DNA of 64,000 nt. Source: Kordia sp. (GTDB lineage Bacteria > Bacteroidota > Bacteroidia > Flavobacteriales > Flavobacteriaceae). The notes under the pieces are model-generated. The model saw only the letters and a list, made by a program, of their open reading frames with translations. It searched no databases and was not told the origin of the DNA. Made by a program: the position numbers and the translations under genes. Below are positions 1 through 8,372 of this stretch, in pieces (positions within the stretch are counted from its first letter, which is position 1; each line of letters begins with the position of its first letter). The stretch is from NCBI RefSeq assembly GCF_022447245.1, contig NZ_JAKVBC010000025.1:16655-80654 (forward strand), read 5' to 3'.

Positions 1-299
1 TTTACGTTCCCTTTTCTTTCAGGGTTTATTTTACCTATGTATGTGGTGGTTAGATTTTTTGGTTGTTCAAAAGTATTTAGGACTATGCTGTCAGCAGCTA
101 TCTGCTTCCAATTGCCTTTGATAATATTTGCGCCGCCAACATCCATAAATACAAAATACTCAAAAGTTTTATCGGCTTTTAACTCAAGTTGACTACAGGC
201 GAAATAGTTTTTTTTGCATTTACCGTATAAGCCAACAATTGATTCTTGTGATGTGCAAGATACCAGTAGAAATAGAGTGCAAAACTTTAAAAATTTCAT
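1..299 (-). CDS. Lipoprotein, C-terminus outside the window
   Basis: The reading frame starts at an ATG at 299 and runs off the left edge, giving 99 residues. The first 15 residues form a short signal peptide ending in a lipobox (LLVSC), so the mature protein should be a lipoprotein anchored through Cys15. The rest reads like a small beta-rich domain (LYGKCKKNYFACSQLEL, then a GNWK motif), of the kind seen in short Bacteroidota lipoproteins that score as lipocalin-like or copper-resistance NlpE-like. I cannot name the family. It is separated from the next gene to the right by a strong terminator. Confidence 0.7.
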   Translation of the reverse strand, partial: MKFLKFCTLFLLVSCTSQESIVGLYGKCKKNYFACSQLELKADKTFEYFVFMDVGGANIIKGNWKQIAADSIVLNTFEQPKNLTTTYIGKINPERKGNV

Positions 300-425
300 T
301 ATTTGAATTTTATTTTCATTAAAACTACTTTTATTTTAGAAAACTTACTGTACTAATTGAGTAAATATGTCTTTTTAGTGAGTTAATTATATATTTAGGT
401 TTTTATTTTTTAGAGAAGCTCGCAT

Positions 426-464
426 AAAAAAAGAGCATCAACCAATTGTCAATGCTCTTTTTTT
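426..464. terminator. Rho-independent terminator, bidirectional
   Basis: A perfect 13-bp stem (AAAAAAAGAGCAT at 426-438 and its complement at 452-464) closes a 13-nt loop. A-tract and T-tract flank both sides, so it can act in either direction. It lies just past the stop of the minus-strand gene ending at 485. Confidence 0.85.
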
Positions 465-484
465 ATGATTCTAATTAATATACT

Positions 485-982
485 TTAATTTAAACTAAAA
501 TGCTTTTCATAGATCAAATCAGAAAAAACATCATTAAAAATATCATCTTGCTTGTTGTAAATTTTGGCATTTACTTTTAAAATGTCAAGGTTCCAGTGGT
601 GTAATTTTGAGATTAGTTCATACACTTTCTGGTTAAGATGATAGGAGAGAATAGGAGTTCTAAGGTCGCGATTTCCCCATATGATTTGTTTATACTCTTT
701 CTGCTTTTTCATTTCATCATACAAAATATTCAATCCTCTTATATTGGTGAAATTTTCATGATCTAGCGCATCTAAAATGATTTTGTTTGTATCTGATAAA
801 ACAAAAGTAATTTCGTCAATGTCTTTCCTAGCAATTAATACACTTATTTCATCAATAGTATCCTTATCAAAAACAATAGAGTTTCCTAGTGAGGTTATAT
901 AATAATTTTCACTTTTGGAAACATCATTTATGACTGCTTCTAAATGATCGGTAGGGCAAATAAAATATAAATGTTTTTTCAT
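485..982 (-). CDS. Unknown protein encoded beside the LCIB-like carbonic anhydrase
   Basis: This is a soluble 165-residue protein with no signal peptide, membrane segment or recognisable motif. I chose the ATG at 982; the frame can be extended to a TTG at 997 but that is less likely. It starts 33 bp after the stop of the LCIB-type carbonic anhydrase gene on the same strand and is followed by a strong terminator, so the two form a two-gene operon. The N-terminal stretch (HLYFICPTDHLEAVI) looks like the first strand and helix of an alpha/beta fold. The pairing suggests a partner or accessory of the carbonic anhydrase, but that is inference from position only. Confidence 0.75.
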   Translation of the reverse strand: MKKHLYFICPTDHLEAVINDVSKSENYYITSLGNSIVFDKDTIDEISVLIARKDIDEITFVLSDTNKIILDALDHENFTNIRGLNILYDEMKKQKEYKQIIWGNRDLRTPILSYHLNQKVYELISKLHHWNLDILKVNAKIYNKQDDIFNDVFSDLIYEKHFSLN

Positions 983-1015
983 TGAGAATGTATGCAATGT
1001 GAGAAAATTAAGGTC

Positions 1016-1732
1016 TTAGAGACTTTTCATATCAATAACTTCAAAATTTCTAGCATCAAAATAATCATCAATTCCATACTCTGTATTAATGATAATACCA
1101 CCAAGCAATGTTACTTTATCTACATGAAATTCATCTTTACATGTCTTTAAATGTTCATGAATTTTTTTATTGATGATTTCATAGGTAGCTTCAGTAATGG
1201 CTTTTTCTTGATTGTCACTTTCTAGAATTTGTTTTTTGTATGGCAATAAACTTTCTTCTAACTTCATTTGTTGATAATCATCATCATTGTCGGTATTTGG
1301 AGTATATCCTTCTTCTTGAAATCTGCTCAATGCTAACATTAATGCTCCACAAGAGTTTCCAGTAGCTTCTTGACGTGGACGATACATTTTTCCTAAATCT
1401 CCATCAAGAGTAACACCAATATGCGGACCGTAAAAGATAAATGCACTACCATCATCTGGAATGTGATGTGCAAAAGCAGTCATACCTGTTTGTCCAACAA
1501 ATGGAATTCCTCCTAAACCGCCCATTACAAAAGGTCCAAATAGTACATTAAAAAATGTAGTGGAAGGAATATTAATATCATCAGAGCATACAGAAGTAGC
1601 CATTAATACTTTTGAAACATCAAGATTGTATTCATTTTGTAATCTTCCTAAATAATGAATAGAAGTATCTTTTGCTCCCATAGCATTTGGGAAAAAATCT
1701 TTTACGACAGTGTCGAATTTTCTTTGTAACAT
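1016..1732 (-). CDS. LCIB/LCIC-type beta-carbonic anhydrase
   Basis: The 238-residue protein matches the limiting-CO2-inducible protein B/C family first known from algae, a divergent beta-carbonic anhydrase group that interconverts CO2 and bicarbonate. Visible family signatures are VCSDDIN (Cys49), AHHIPDDG (His89/90, then two Asp) and NSCGA (Cys128); these supply the Cys-His-Cys zinc site. The glycine-rich FGPFVMGGLGGIPF loop (65-78) is also typical. There is no signal peptide, so it should be cytoplasmic. The ATG at 1732 is the only sensible start. It leads a two-gene operon with the unknown gene ending at 485. A GCAAC-N3-GTTGC palindrome lies 80-92 bp upstream and overlaps the probable -33 element, so metal-responsive repression is plausible. 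Confidence 0.8.
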   Translation of the reverse strand: MLQRKFDTVVKDFFPNAMGAKDTSIHYLGRLQNEYNLDVSKVLMATSVCSDDINIPSTTFFNVLFGPFVMGGLGGIPFVGQTGMTAFAHHIPDDGSAFIFYGPHIGVTLDGDLGKMYRPRQEATGNSCGALMLALSRFQEEGYTPNTDNDDDYQQMKLEESLLPYKKQILESDNQEKAITEATYEIINKKIHEHLKTCKDEFHVDKVTLLGGIIINTEYGIDDYFDARNFEVIDMKSL

Positions 1733-1762
1733 ATATGATAATTTTGTGTTATAAATAGTTAG

Positions 1763-1828
1763 TTAAATGTTCCACTTTAACTGTCCTAAAGATATGCAAT
1801 TAATTTTAAACGCAACTTAGTTGCATTT
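1763..1828 (-). promoter_or_regulatory. Palindromic operator and promoter of the LCIB gene
   Basis: GCAAC (1812-1816), TTA, GTTGC (1820-1824) form a dyad that extends to AAAnGCAAC-TTA-GTTGCnTTT over 1808-1828. Reading the minus strand, the TTG inside this dyad is followed after 18 bp by TATCTTTA, a 7/8 match to the Bacteroidota -7 box TAnnTTTG. A protein bound here would cover the -33 region. The same core occurs at 60644-60656 in front of another metal-linked operon. Confidence 0.6.
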
Positions 1829-1986
1829 AAAAACTTGTTATTTTTTCTTAATCATATACGAAGTAGTTGTTTTTGTAAATACCAATATTGTATACAGCTA
1901 ATTTGAAATATAAGAATACATGAAATTTGCTTCTGCATGATTTGAAGAAACAAGAACTAATTTTGAATTTGATTATCGGTATCGTA

Positions 1987-2865
1987 TTATGCCAATTTTA
2001 GCAGCACATTGATACTACCTGCTAATAATTCTTCTTCGGTGTAGTTTTGAAAATCTTTATGAAGAGTGAGTTCTTTGAATTTACGGTATTTTTCAGAGTT
2101 TTTGTCGCAAGTATCATAGTCTAATGAAATGACTTCATAACCTGCTTTTTCAAATATTTCCAGATAGTTTGGCAAGCGCAAGCGATTGTGGTAATCAAAT
2201 TTTGTATGTTGCTTTTTCCATTCCTCTGGACTATATTTTAAGAAATCGTAATACGAAAGAGACTTGTCATCATAGGCTCTGTGATCACTTGGCGAAATCA
2301 TGTGTAAAATATACGCCGACTTCGGTAGTATTTTAGCAAAGTTTTGATGAATTTTTAATAAATCCTCGGGAGGAATATGCTCTAAGACAAATCGGGAAAA
2401 AACCAGATCAACATGCTCGCCAATGTTTATAGAAGTATCTGCTAAATTCGTTTTAGGATAATATTTAACATTGTTAGGTAGCGCATACTTTCCCTTTTCT
2501 GAAGCAATATCTGTATTGTAATGTTCTTTGTAATACGTGTTTAATTTGTTGATTGTTTTTGAATCGTAATGCTCGTTAATGTCATAAGTAACAACAAGCG
2601 CAGCATCCGCAGAATGTATGAATGAATAGGGAATAATTGGCGCCCAACCAGAACCTAATTCTAAAATCGTTTTATTTTCCAAATTAATAGCTTCTTTCGA
2701 AAGAATTTCCAGAGCTTCTTCAAAAGATCTACCATTTGTTTTTACCTTAAAATTGACACTGTTTCTGTTGAGAAACTTCTGCAATTGGTGATAAATCCCG
2801 TATCCTAATGAATTTGGTAAAATATCTAAGGACTTAAAAATAAAAGATTTGGTTTTGTGATTCAT
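1987..2865 (-). CDS. Class I SAM-dependent methyltransferase
   Basis: The 292-residue cytoplasmic protein has the Rossmann motif I ILELGSGW (67-74), an acidic end of strand 2, and a motif IV/post-IV region (DLVFSRFVLEHIPPEDL, about 154-170) typical of Methyltransf_11/25 enzymes. Substrate cannot be told from sequence. It is transcribed away from the CapK-like ligase and glycosylphosphotransferase that follow on the plus strand, so a role in modifying a surface glycan is possible but only by neighbourhood. Start ATG at 2865. The family call is firm, the specific reaction is not. Confidence 0.85.
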   Translation of the reverse strand: MNHKTKSFIFKSLDILPNSLGYGIYHQLQKFLNRNSVNFKVKTNGRSFEEALEILSKEAINLENKTILELGSGWAPIIPYSFIHSADAALVVTYDINEHYDSKTINKLNTYYKEHYNTDIASEKGKYALPNNVKYYPKTNLADTSINIGEHVDLVFSRFVLEHIPPEDLLKIHQNFAKILPKSAYILHMISPSDHRAYDDKSLSYYDFLKYSPEEWKKQHTKFDYHNRLRLPNYLEIFEKAGYEVISLDYDTCDKNSEKYRKFKELTLHKDFQNYTEEELLAGSINVLLKLA

Positions 2866-3026
2866 ATCATGAATAGATTCGCTTGCAAAATAACAAATAA
2901 AAACGGATTATCTTCACCTCTTTATATGTATTCAATTAATTTTTGTAATAAAGCTTAGTTGTTTTTGAATTGATTGGAAATCCCCAATTTTTATGGTACA
3001 TTTCGCCACTGATTAGTTTTAAAATT

Positions 3027-4304
3027 ATGCTCCACAAGTTTATTTTTCAATTAGGTGAACGCTTACGAAATCCTTCGATACGGAAGTGGTTTGCATTTTT
3101 AAAACAGTCTGAAAAATGGTCAATAGAAGCTTTGGAAGCCTATCAGTTACAACAATTGAAAGAATTGGTAACTTTTGCCAAAGCAAACTCAGACTATTAC
3201 AAAGAAAAGTTTGCTAATATTGATCCAACATCATTTTCTACGCTAGAAGATATTCAACAATTACCACTATTATCTAAGCAGGACGTATTGCTTCACACAG
3301 AAGAAATTCACACGAAACATAATTTTAAAAAGGTTTTTAATGCTACAACTTCAGGCTCTTCAGGAGATCCTTTAGTATATCAACGGGAAGAAAGCGCCGA
3401 TTCATTTAACAGAGCTTCTATTTTTAGAGGGTATTCATGGCACAATGTACAACCTTGGGAGCGTAATGGCTATTTTTGGGGATTTGATTTTTCAACTTTT
3501 AAACGATTTAAAATCTGTCTCTTAGATGCCTTTCAGAATCGTTTTCGTGTGTTTGATTACAAAGAAAAAGCATTTAAAAAGTTTGTTAAAAAATTACAAC
3601 GTGCACGATATATTCACGGATATTCCTCCATGATTTACCAATCTGCAAAACTGATTAATGATCAAAATCTTCCAAAACCTAAGCACATTAAAATGGTCAA
3701 AGGAACTTCTGAGAAGATCTATGACAGTTATAAAGAAGAAATTCAAAAAGCTTTTGGTGTGCCTATCATCAGTGAATATGGTGCTGCAGAAACAGGAATC
3801 ATTGCTTTTGAATGTAAAGAAGGCAATATGCATATCAATATGGAAGGTGTAATTGTTGAAGAAATAGACCATCAAATTGTAGTTACCAATTTACAGATGA
3901 AGTCGTTTCCAATTATTCGCTATCAATTAGGCGATTATATTGAGTTGGCCTCCAAAGAAAAAAAGTGTGCTTGTGGGAAAGTTCATTGCATTTTAGAAGA
4001 AGTAACAGGAAGAATAGGAGAGAACGTCTATGGAAAGAAAGAAATTTACCCGAGTTTGTACTTCTATTACATCTTTAAAAACTTAGCAAACAAGCATAAC
4101 CTAAAACTTACGTATCAAATTATCCAAAAAGAAAAAGGAATTCTTATATTTAACCTCGAAGAAAACTTAAGCAATACAAATGAAAAAAAGTTAAGACAAG
4201 AGATTCATAATTATTTTGCTAGCGATATTGACTACACTATTTGCCCAAATGTGAAAAAGAAAGCTGGTAAAGAAAAAACTAAAAGTTTTATCTCTTATCT
4301 TTAA
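3027..4304 (+). CDS. CapK/PaaK-like adenylate-forming ligase
   Basis: This 425-residue protein belongs to the phenylacetate-CoA ligase/CapK branch of the ANL adenylating superfamily, which activates a carboxylate as acyl-AMP. Visible motifs are the phosphate-binding loop TTSGSSGDP (107-115), the A5 motif EYGAAETG (250-257), RYQLGD (298-303) and a Cys cluster (Cys314, 316, 321) typical of this branch. CapK-like members sit in capsule or exopolysaccharide loci, and here the next gene, 9 bp downstream, is a polyprenyl glycosylphosphotransferase. I take the ATG at 3027; the frame can be extended to 2970 but the extra 19 residues do not look native. The true substrate is unknown. Confidence 0.85.
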   Translation: MLHKFIFQLGERLRNPSIRKWFAFLKQSEKWSIEALEAYQLQQLKELVTFAKANSDYYKEKFANIDPTSFSTLEDIQQLPLLSKQDVLLHTEEIHTKHNFKKVFNATTSGSSGDPLVYQREESADSFNRASIFRGYSWHNVQPWERNGYFWGFDFSTFKRFKICLLDAFQNRFRVFDYKEKAFKKFVKKLQRARYIHGYSSMIYQSAKLINDQNLPKPKHIKMVKGTSEKIYDSYKEEIQKAFGVPIISEYGAAETGIIAFECKEGNMHINMEGVIVEEIDHQIVVTNLQMKSFPIIRYQLGDYIELASKEKKCACGKVHCILEEVTGRIGENVYGKKEIYPSLYFYYIFKNLANKHNLKLTYQIIQKEKGILIFNLEENLSNTNEKKLRQEIHNYFASDIDYTICPNVKKKAGKEKTKSFISYL

Positions 4305-4313
4305 TAGCAAGTC

Positions 4314-5711
4314 ATGGCCTCAACCTCAAATATGCATTTCGAAATATCGGAACGTAAACTCCTTTTACGTGTTGTCGATTTAGTGGCACTACTTTTCGGG
4401 CTATATGTCGGTTCGAATGTTTTTAATTTTGATTATTTCAAATTTACAGAAGAACGCTGGTTATGGAGCGTCGTGCTAATTGTATATTATGTATTATTTT
4501 CTACGATTTTAGAATTGTATGATTTGCAAAAATCGAGTCGTTATGATTCTACTTTTCAGGGGATTATACTTTCAGTTTCTATTACGGTGTTATGCTATTT
4601 GTTGACACCAATTTTAACGCCAGAATTGCCTGAGAATCGTTTGCAAATTCTCTACTTTTATTTAGCGATTGCGGTTACGATATTTTTGTGGCGATGTGCC
4701 TATATTTTCTTTATTTCGTCTCCACGTTTCTTTAAAAATATTCACATTATTGGAAACACGGAAGAAATCAAAATCATGTCCGATGCTATTGAACGCAATA
4801 CAAAGTATTATAAAATTGTAGGATACATCAACTCAAACCCAAACGATAAAGAAAAAAATGGAGTATTGGCTGATTTGGAAGAAATCACTAGTTTGGATTT
4901 GAACAAAGTGGCAGAAGAAAAATATGTTTCAGAAATTATCATAGCAAGTAATCAGCGTGAAGAGTTAAGCAAGCCTTTGTTTGATAGTTTAATTGGATTG
5001 TTGGAGACTGGATTGCCTATCAAAGAATACATTCAGGTATATGAAGAATTGACATTTCGTGTGCCTGTTCAGTACATCGGAAAGGATTTTTATAAATATT
5101 TTCCGTTCAGTCGAAGCAACCAAAATAAATTATATCTATTTTTTCATCGCTTTTTTGATATTGTACTTTCTTCAGTAGGATTGTTGGCGAGTCTTGTATT
5201 TATTCCATTTGTTTTGATTGGGAATTTAATTGGAAATCGTGGTCCGTTGCTATACACACAAGAACGTGTTGGAAAAAATGGTGTGCCGTTTAAAATCTAC
5301 AAATTGAGAAGTATGGTTGTCGATGCCGAAAAAAATGGCGCTGTTTGGGCAACTCAGAATGACTCACGAATTACAAAATTTGGTGGTTTTTTACGCAAAT
5401 CACGTTTGGATGAAGTGCCACAGTTTATAAATGTCTTAAAAGGAGATATGAGCATGATTGGTCCACGTCCAGAACGACCTGCGTTTGTAAAGCAATTGTC
5501 AGAAGATTTAACGTTTTACGAAATTCGACATGTTGTAAAACCTGGTGTAACAGGTTGGGCACAGGTAAAAACAGATTATGGCGCTTCTGTAGAAGACAGT
5601 TTACGAAAGCTGCAATATGATTTATACTACATAAAACACCGAAGCTTCTTTTTGGATTTAAATATTATTGTGAAGACCCTAAGTACTGTATTATTCTATA
5701 GAGGTAGATAA
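4314..5711 (+). CDS. Exopolysaccharide polyprenyl glycosylphosphotransferase (WcaJ-like)
   Basis: The enzyme transfers a sugar-1-phosphate from a nucleotide sugar to undecaprenyl phosphate at the inner membrane, the first step of surface polysaccharide repeat-unit synthesis. The 465-residue layout is standard: four N-terminal membrane helices (about 15-135), a Rossmann-like CoA-binding domain (about 140-245), a further membrane helix near 275-300, then the bacterial sugar transferase domain with KLRSM, the SRLDEVPQ helix and MIGPRPERP. It follows the CapK-like ligase by 9 bp in an operon. A second ATG six codons in (4332) is an alternative start. The sugar (glucose, galactose or an N-acetyl sugar) cannot be told. 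Confidence 0.92.
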   Translation: MASTSNMHFEISERKLLLRVVDLVALLFGLYVGSNVFNFDYFKFTEERWLWSVVLIVYYVLFSTILELYDLQKSSRYDSTFQGIILSVSITVLCYLLTPILTPELPENRLQILYFYLAIAVTIFLWRCAYIFFISSPRFFKNIHIIGNTEEIKIMSDAIERNTKYYKIVGYINSNPNDKEKNGVLADLEEITSLDLNKVAEEKYVSEIIIASNQREELSKPLFDSLIGLLETGLPIKEYIQVYEELTFRVPVQYIGKDFYKYFPFSRSNQNKLYLFFHRFFDIVLSSVGLLASLVFIPFVLIGNLIGNRGPLLYTQERVGKNGVPFKIYKLRSMVVDAEKNGAVWATQNDSRITKFGGFLRKSRLDEVPQFINVLKGDMSMIGPRPERPAFVKQLSEDLTFYEIRHVVKPGVTGWAQVKTDYGASVEDSLRKLQYDLYYIKHRSFFLDLNIIVKTLSTVLFYRGR

Positions 5712-5830
5712 TTTATATTTCTTGGGTATTCTGGATTTTTTTGATTAAAACTTTCTAACTTTCTAACAGAAAAAAACTACCTTGGTTAGGTAAAATAAAA
5801 TCTACAAACCAACCATTTTAAAAAATCATC

Positions 5831-6688
5831 ATGAGAAACATTGAAAACCTTGTCTTTAAAGGTGGAGGCGTTTTAGGAATTGCTTATGCAGGCGCACTTC
5901 AAGTATTAGAAAATCACAACATATTAAATGGAATTAAGGGTGTTGCAGGAACTTCAGCAGGTTCTATTGTTGCTGCTTTAGTCAGTTTAAAGTATTCGGC
6001 ACCAAAAATTAAAGAAATTGTAGCAGCTACGAATTTTAAGAAATTTGAAGATGGATTTAACCCATTGCGAATTGTTACTAAATACGGATTGTATGAAGGT
6101 GATTATTTTTTGAATTGGTTAAAAGGTATCATCAAAGAAAAAACAGGAAATGAAAACATCACATTTGCAGAGTTAGTTGCTGATGGATACAGAGATTTGC
6201 ATGTGTTTTCTACAGATTTGAATACTAAAAATGTTCGAGAGTTTTCAAATGCACATACACCAAATGTTGTTGTAGCTGAAGCTGTACGCGCTTCCATGTC
6301 AATTCCATTTTTCTTTGAAGCGTGGAAGTTTACAAACAATAATCCGGACGACCATTTATATGTAGATGGAGGAACTGTGTATAACTATCCAATTACCGCA
6401 TTTAAGCCTATAGAGAATACTTTAGGTTTCTTTTTGCATAGTAAAGATGAAAAAGTAACTGACTTAGGTTATGATAGCATTGTTCATTATGTAAAAGATT
6501 TGTTTGAAACACTGATGAATGCACAAAATATAGACTTTGATAAAGATTCTATTGAAAATAAAGTGACTGTAAAAATTGACGATTTAGGAATTTCGGCGAT
6601 AGACTTTGATATAACTGACGAGCAAGAACAGGCTTTGTATAACTCAGGATTTCAGTCAACAGAAGCATATTTGAAGCAGAATTCGTAA
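5831..6688 (+). CDS. Patatin-like phospholipase
   Basis: This 285-residue protein is a patatin-family lipid acyl hydrolase that uses a Ser-Asp dyad. The oxyanion loop GGGVLG starts at residue 11, the nucleophile elbow G-T-S-A-G places Ser42, and the D-G-G motif places Asp179. No signal peptide or membrane helix is present, so it is probably cytoplasmic; the phospholipid substrate is not known. It stands alone between the polysaccharide genes (119 bp upstream) and a strong terminator just downstream. Confidence 0.92.
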   Translation: MRNIENLVFKGGGVLGIAYAGALQVLENHNILNGIKGVAGTSAGSIVAALVSLKYSAPKIKEIVAATNFKKFEDGFNPLRIVTKYGLYEGDYFLNWLKGIIKEKTGNENITFAELVADGYRDLHVFSTDLNTKNVREFSNAHTPNVVVAEAVRASMSIPFFFEAWKFTNNNPDDHLYVDGGTVYNYPITAFKPIENTLGFFLHSKDEKVTDLGYDSIVHYVKDLFETLMNAQNIDFDKDSIENKVTVKIDDLGISAIDFDITDEQEQALYNSGFQSTEAYLKQNS

Positions 6689-6708
6689 TTAACATAACAA
6701 AAATATTT

Positions 6709-6754
6709 AAAAGCAAACTACACTGAGCGCAATCGAGGTGTAGTTTGCTTTTTT
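6709..6754 (+). terminator. Terminator of the patatin gene, containing a dispersed repeat motif
   Basis: A perfect 15-bp stem (6709-6723 with 6738-6752) is followed by a T-run. The centre of the hairpin, CACTGAGCGCAATCGAGGTG (6721-6740), resembles motifs at 22002-22018 and 43457-43478, so a short dispersed repeat seems to form part of this terminator. Confidence 0.85.
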
Positions 6755-6871
6755 ATTGATAATTATATTAAAAATAAATAGTTAGAAAGTGATTATCTCA
6801 TGTGTTTCACAATTTTACTTCAGTAATACTAGATGTTTTATCTTCTATATATTGTAGTGAAATTATATATC

Positions 6872-7054
6872 ATGAAAAAAAGAAAGTTAAAAGAATTAAA
6901 TTTAGACAAGAAGTCAATTGCGAAGTTAATGTTTGAAATAAAAGGAGCAAGACACGATAGTAGTGTTAAAAGGACGCAATCAGCGCTTACTCTGTGTCCT
7001 AGATGTCCAACAATTCTAGGAATGGATCCTATGTGTGATATTCAGCAAGCATAA
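6872..7054 (+). CDS. Class I lanthipeptide-type precursor peptide, orphan
   Basis: From the ATG at 6872 this encodes 60 residues. The N-terminus MKKRKLKELNLDKKSIAKL closely follows the leader of Bacteroidota class I lanthipeptide precursors (lysine-rich, then L-x-L-x-K-K-S-I-x-x-L). The C-terminal part holds Cys42, Cys45 and Cys55 together with Thr36, Ser38, Thr40 and Thr47, which are the residues needed for lanthionine rings. No LanB, LanC, LanT or protease gene is present in the window, so modification enzymes would have to act from elsewhere in the genome. An upstream in-frame extension to 6833 exists but the ATG at 6872 fits the leader family. The product is unknown and may be cryptic. 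Confidence 0.75.
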   Translation: MKKRKLKELNLDKKSIAKLMFEIKGARHDSSVKRTQSALTLCPRCPTILGMDPMCDIQQA

Positions 7055-7094
7055 CTTTTATGCATCGTAAATATGGCAAAAGATGGACTTTATC

Positions 7095-8288
7095 TTAGAG
7101 TTTATCTTTTGCTATTTTTAAAAAGTAGTACGTGATATATACATAACGAACTAAAAACTTTAAAATGAGTGGAATAGCAGCCAGAGCAAATACTTGAAAA
7201 TTAATAAGCCACAAAAACAGCATAATTACGATTAAACCAATCAATGTTGCAGAATGTTTCCACAATGCTTTACACTCTTTCCGTTTCACAAAAAACTTGC
7301 GGATAAAGAATATGTTTATAGGTGCAAACCACAAAATATTCCAATTATTCACTGTCATGGAATGATCAGTGGCAAACCAAAGTAATAGAATCATAATTCC
7401 ACCCAAACCACTAAAAAGCATTATAAAAGCATCTAGCCAACGTGTACGCTTCTTATTTTTAAAATCTAGAAACGTCACAATAAGTGTGATCAATAATAAA
7501 ATAGAAAATACTACATACGGACTCATAAGTATATTGCCTGCTACTTTTGCATTTTCTGGTTCTTTTAAAATCACTTTTACTTCTTTTACTAATGGAGAAC
7601 CATCTTGAGTTGTTGCATTTTCAAAAGCTTGAAACACATAATCTGGTAAAAACTCATATTCTAATACGGTAGCTTTTCTATCAATAACAGCACCTAAAGC
7701 AATATTGATTCCAAAGCTAGACCAAGAATTATGGACTACATAATCATGAATAAGTTCTCGAAATGTTTTGCTAGTAGTAATATGCTCTTCCTTAAAAACT
7801 ATGTCATTACCAAAGGTTTTGTTGACTACTTCTCTAATTTTCGTCGCACAGTTATTAAAAAAGAAGTCGTATTCATAAGATCGGTTTTTTTCTTTGTAGT
7901 TATCTTCTAAAAAGGCGAGAAGCGAACGTGTTTGGTCATGCGTTAAGTTTAAAACTTGTTCTTTTACCCAACGTTTTTCACGTTTATAACTATATACAAA
8001 GTTTCTAAATTGTGTTCTGCCTAATTGATATGGAAGTTTTCCTTGTGCAAATTTTATATAAAAAAACGGTGTATTAAAGTCAAAAGTTCCATAATTGTAT
8101 ACCATATCATAACCGTATACAGGATCTTTTAGTCGAAATGCATTGTGTCCAAACGTAGAATACAACTCGGAACCAGGACCACAAGTAATAACAGAAAAAG
8201 TGGCTTCTGGAGAAAGTTTAATTTGTGTTTTTTCTTGCCCAAAAACAATTCCAACATAAAGAAATAGAAGAAATACAAGTTTTTTCAT
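7095..8288 (-). CDS. DUF4105 (Lnb N-terminal domain) membrane protein
   Basis: From the ATG at 8288 the 397-residue protein has a signal peptide (cleaved near residue 17), a periplasmic DUF4105 domain and about five C-terminal membrane helices. Conserved residues are His48 in STFGHNAFRL and Cys147 in FFFNNCATK. This architecture matches the family now called Lnb in Bacteroidota, described as the lipoprotein N-acyltransferase that completes tri-acylation where Lnt is missing; I recall this name and have not checked it. If right, it acts at the inner membrane on lipoproteins. The in-frame upstream ATG at 8318 would spoil the signal peptide. Confidence 0.8.
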   Translation of the reverse strand: MKKLVFLLFLYVGIVFGQEKTQIKLSPEATFSVITCGPGSELYSTFGHNAFRLKDPVYGYDMVYNYGTFDFNTPFFYIKFAQGKLPYQLGRTQFRNFVYSYKREKRWVKEQVLNLTHDQTRSLLAFLEDNYKEKNRSYEYDFFFNNCATKIREVVNKTFGNDIVFKEEHITTSKTFRELIHDYVVHNSWSSFGINIALGAVIDRKATVLEYEFLPDYVFQAFENATTQDGSPLVKEVKVILKEPENAKVAGNILMSPYVVFSILLLITLIVTFLDFKNKKRTRWLDAFIMLFSGLGGIMILLLWFATDHSMTVNNWNILWFAPINIFFIRKFFVKRKECKALWKHSATLIGLIVIMLFLWLINFQVFALAAIPLILKFLVRYVYITYYFLKIAKDKL

Positions 8289-8372
8289 CAGTGTGACTTT
8301 ATCTGATAAAAATATCACTTTTTATCTTTGAGAGGAAACAACGGCTTCGTTATTTTTATGTTAAAGCAAGAT

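Noticed and set aside
3594..3875. Open frame of 93 codons on the minus strand
   Set aside because: It lies inside the CapK-like gene, whose motifs are clear, so it is a shadow.
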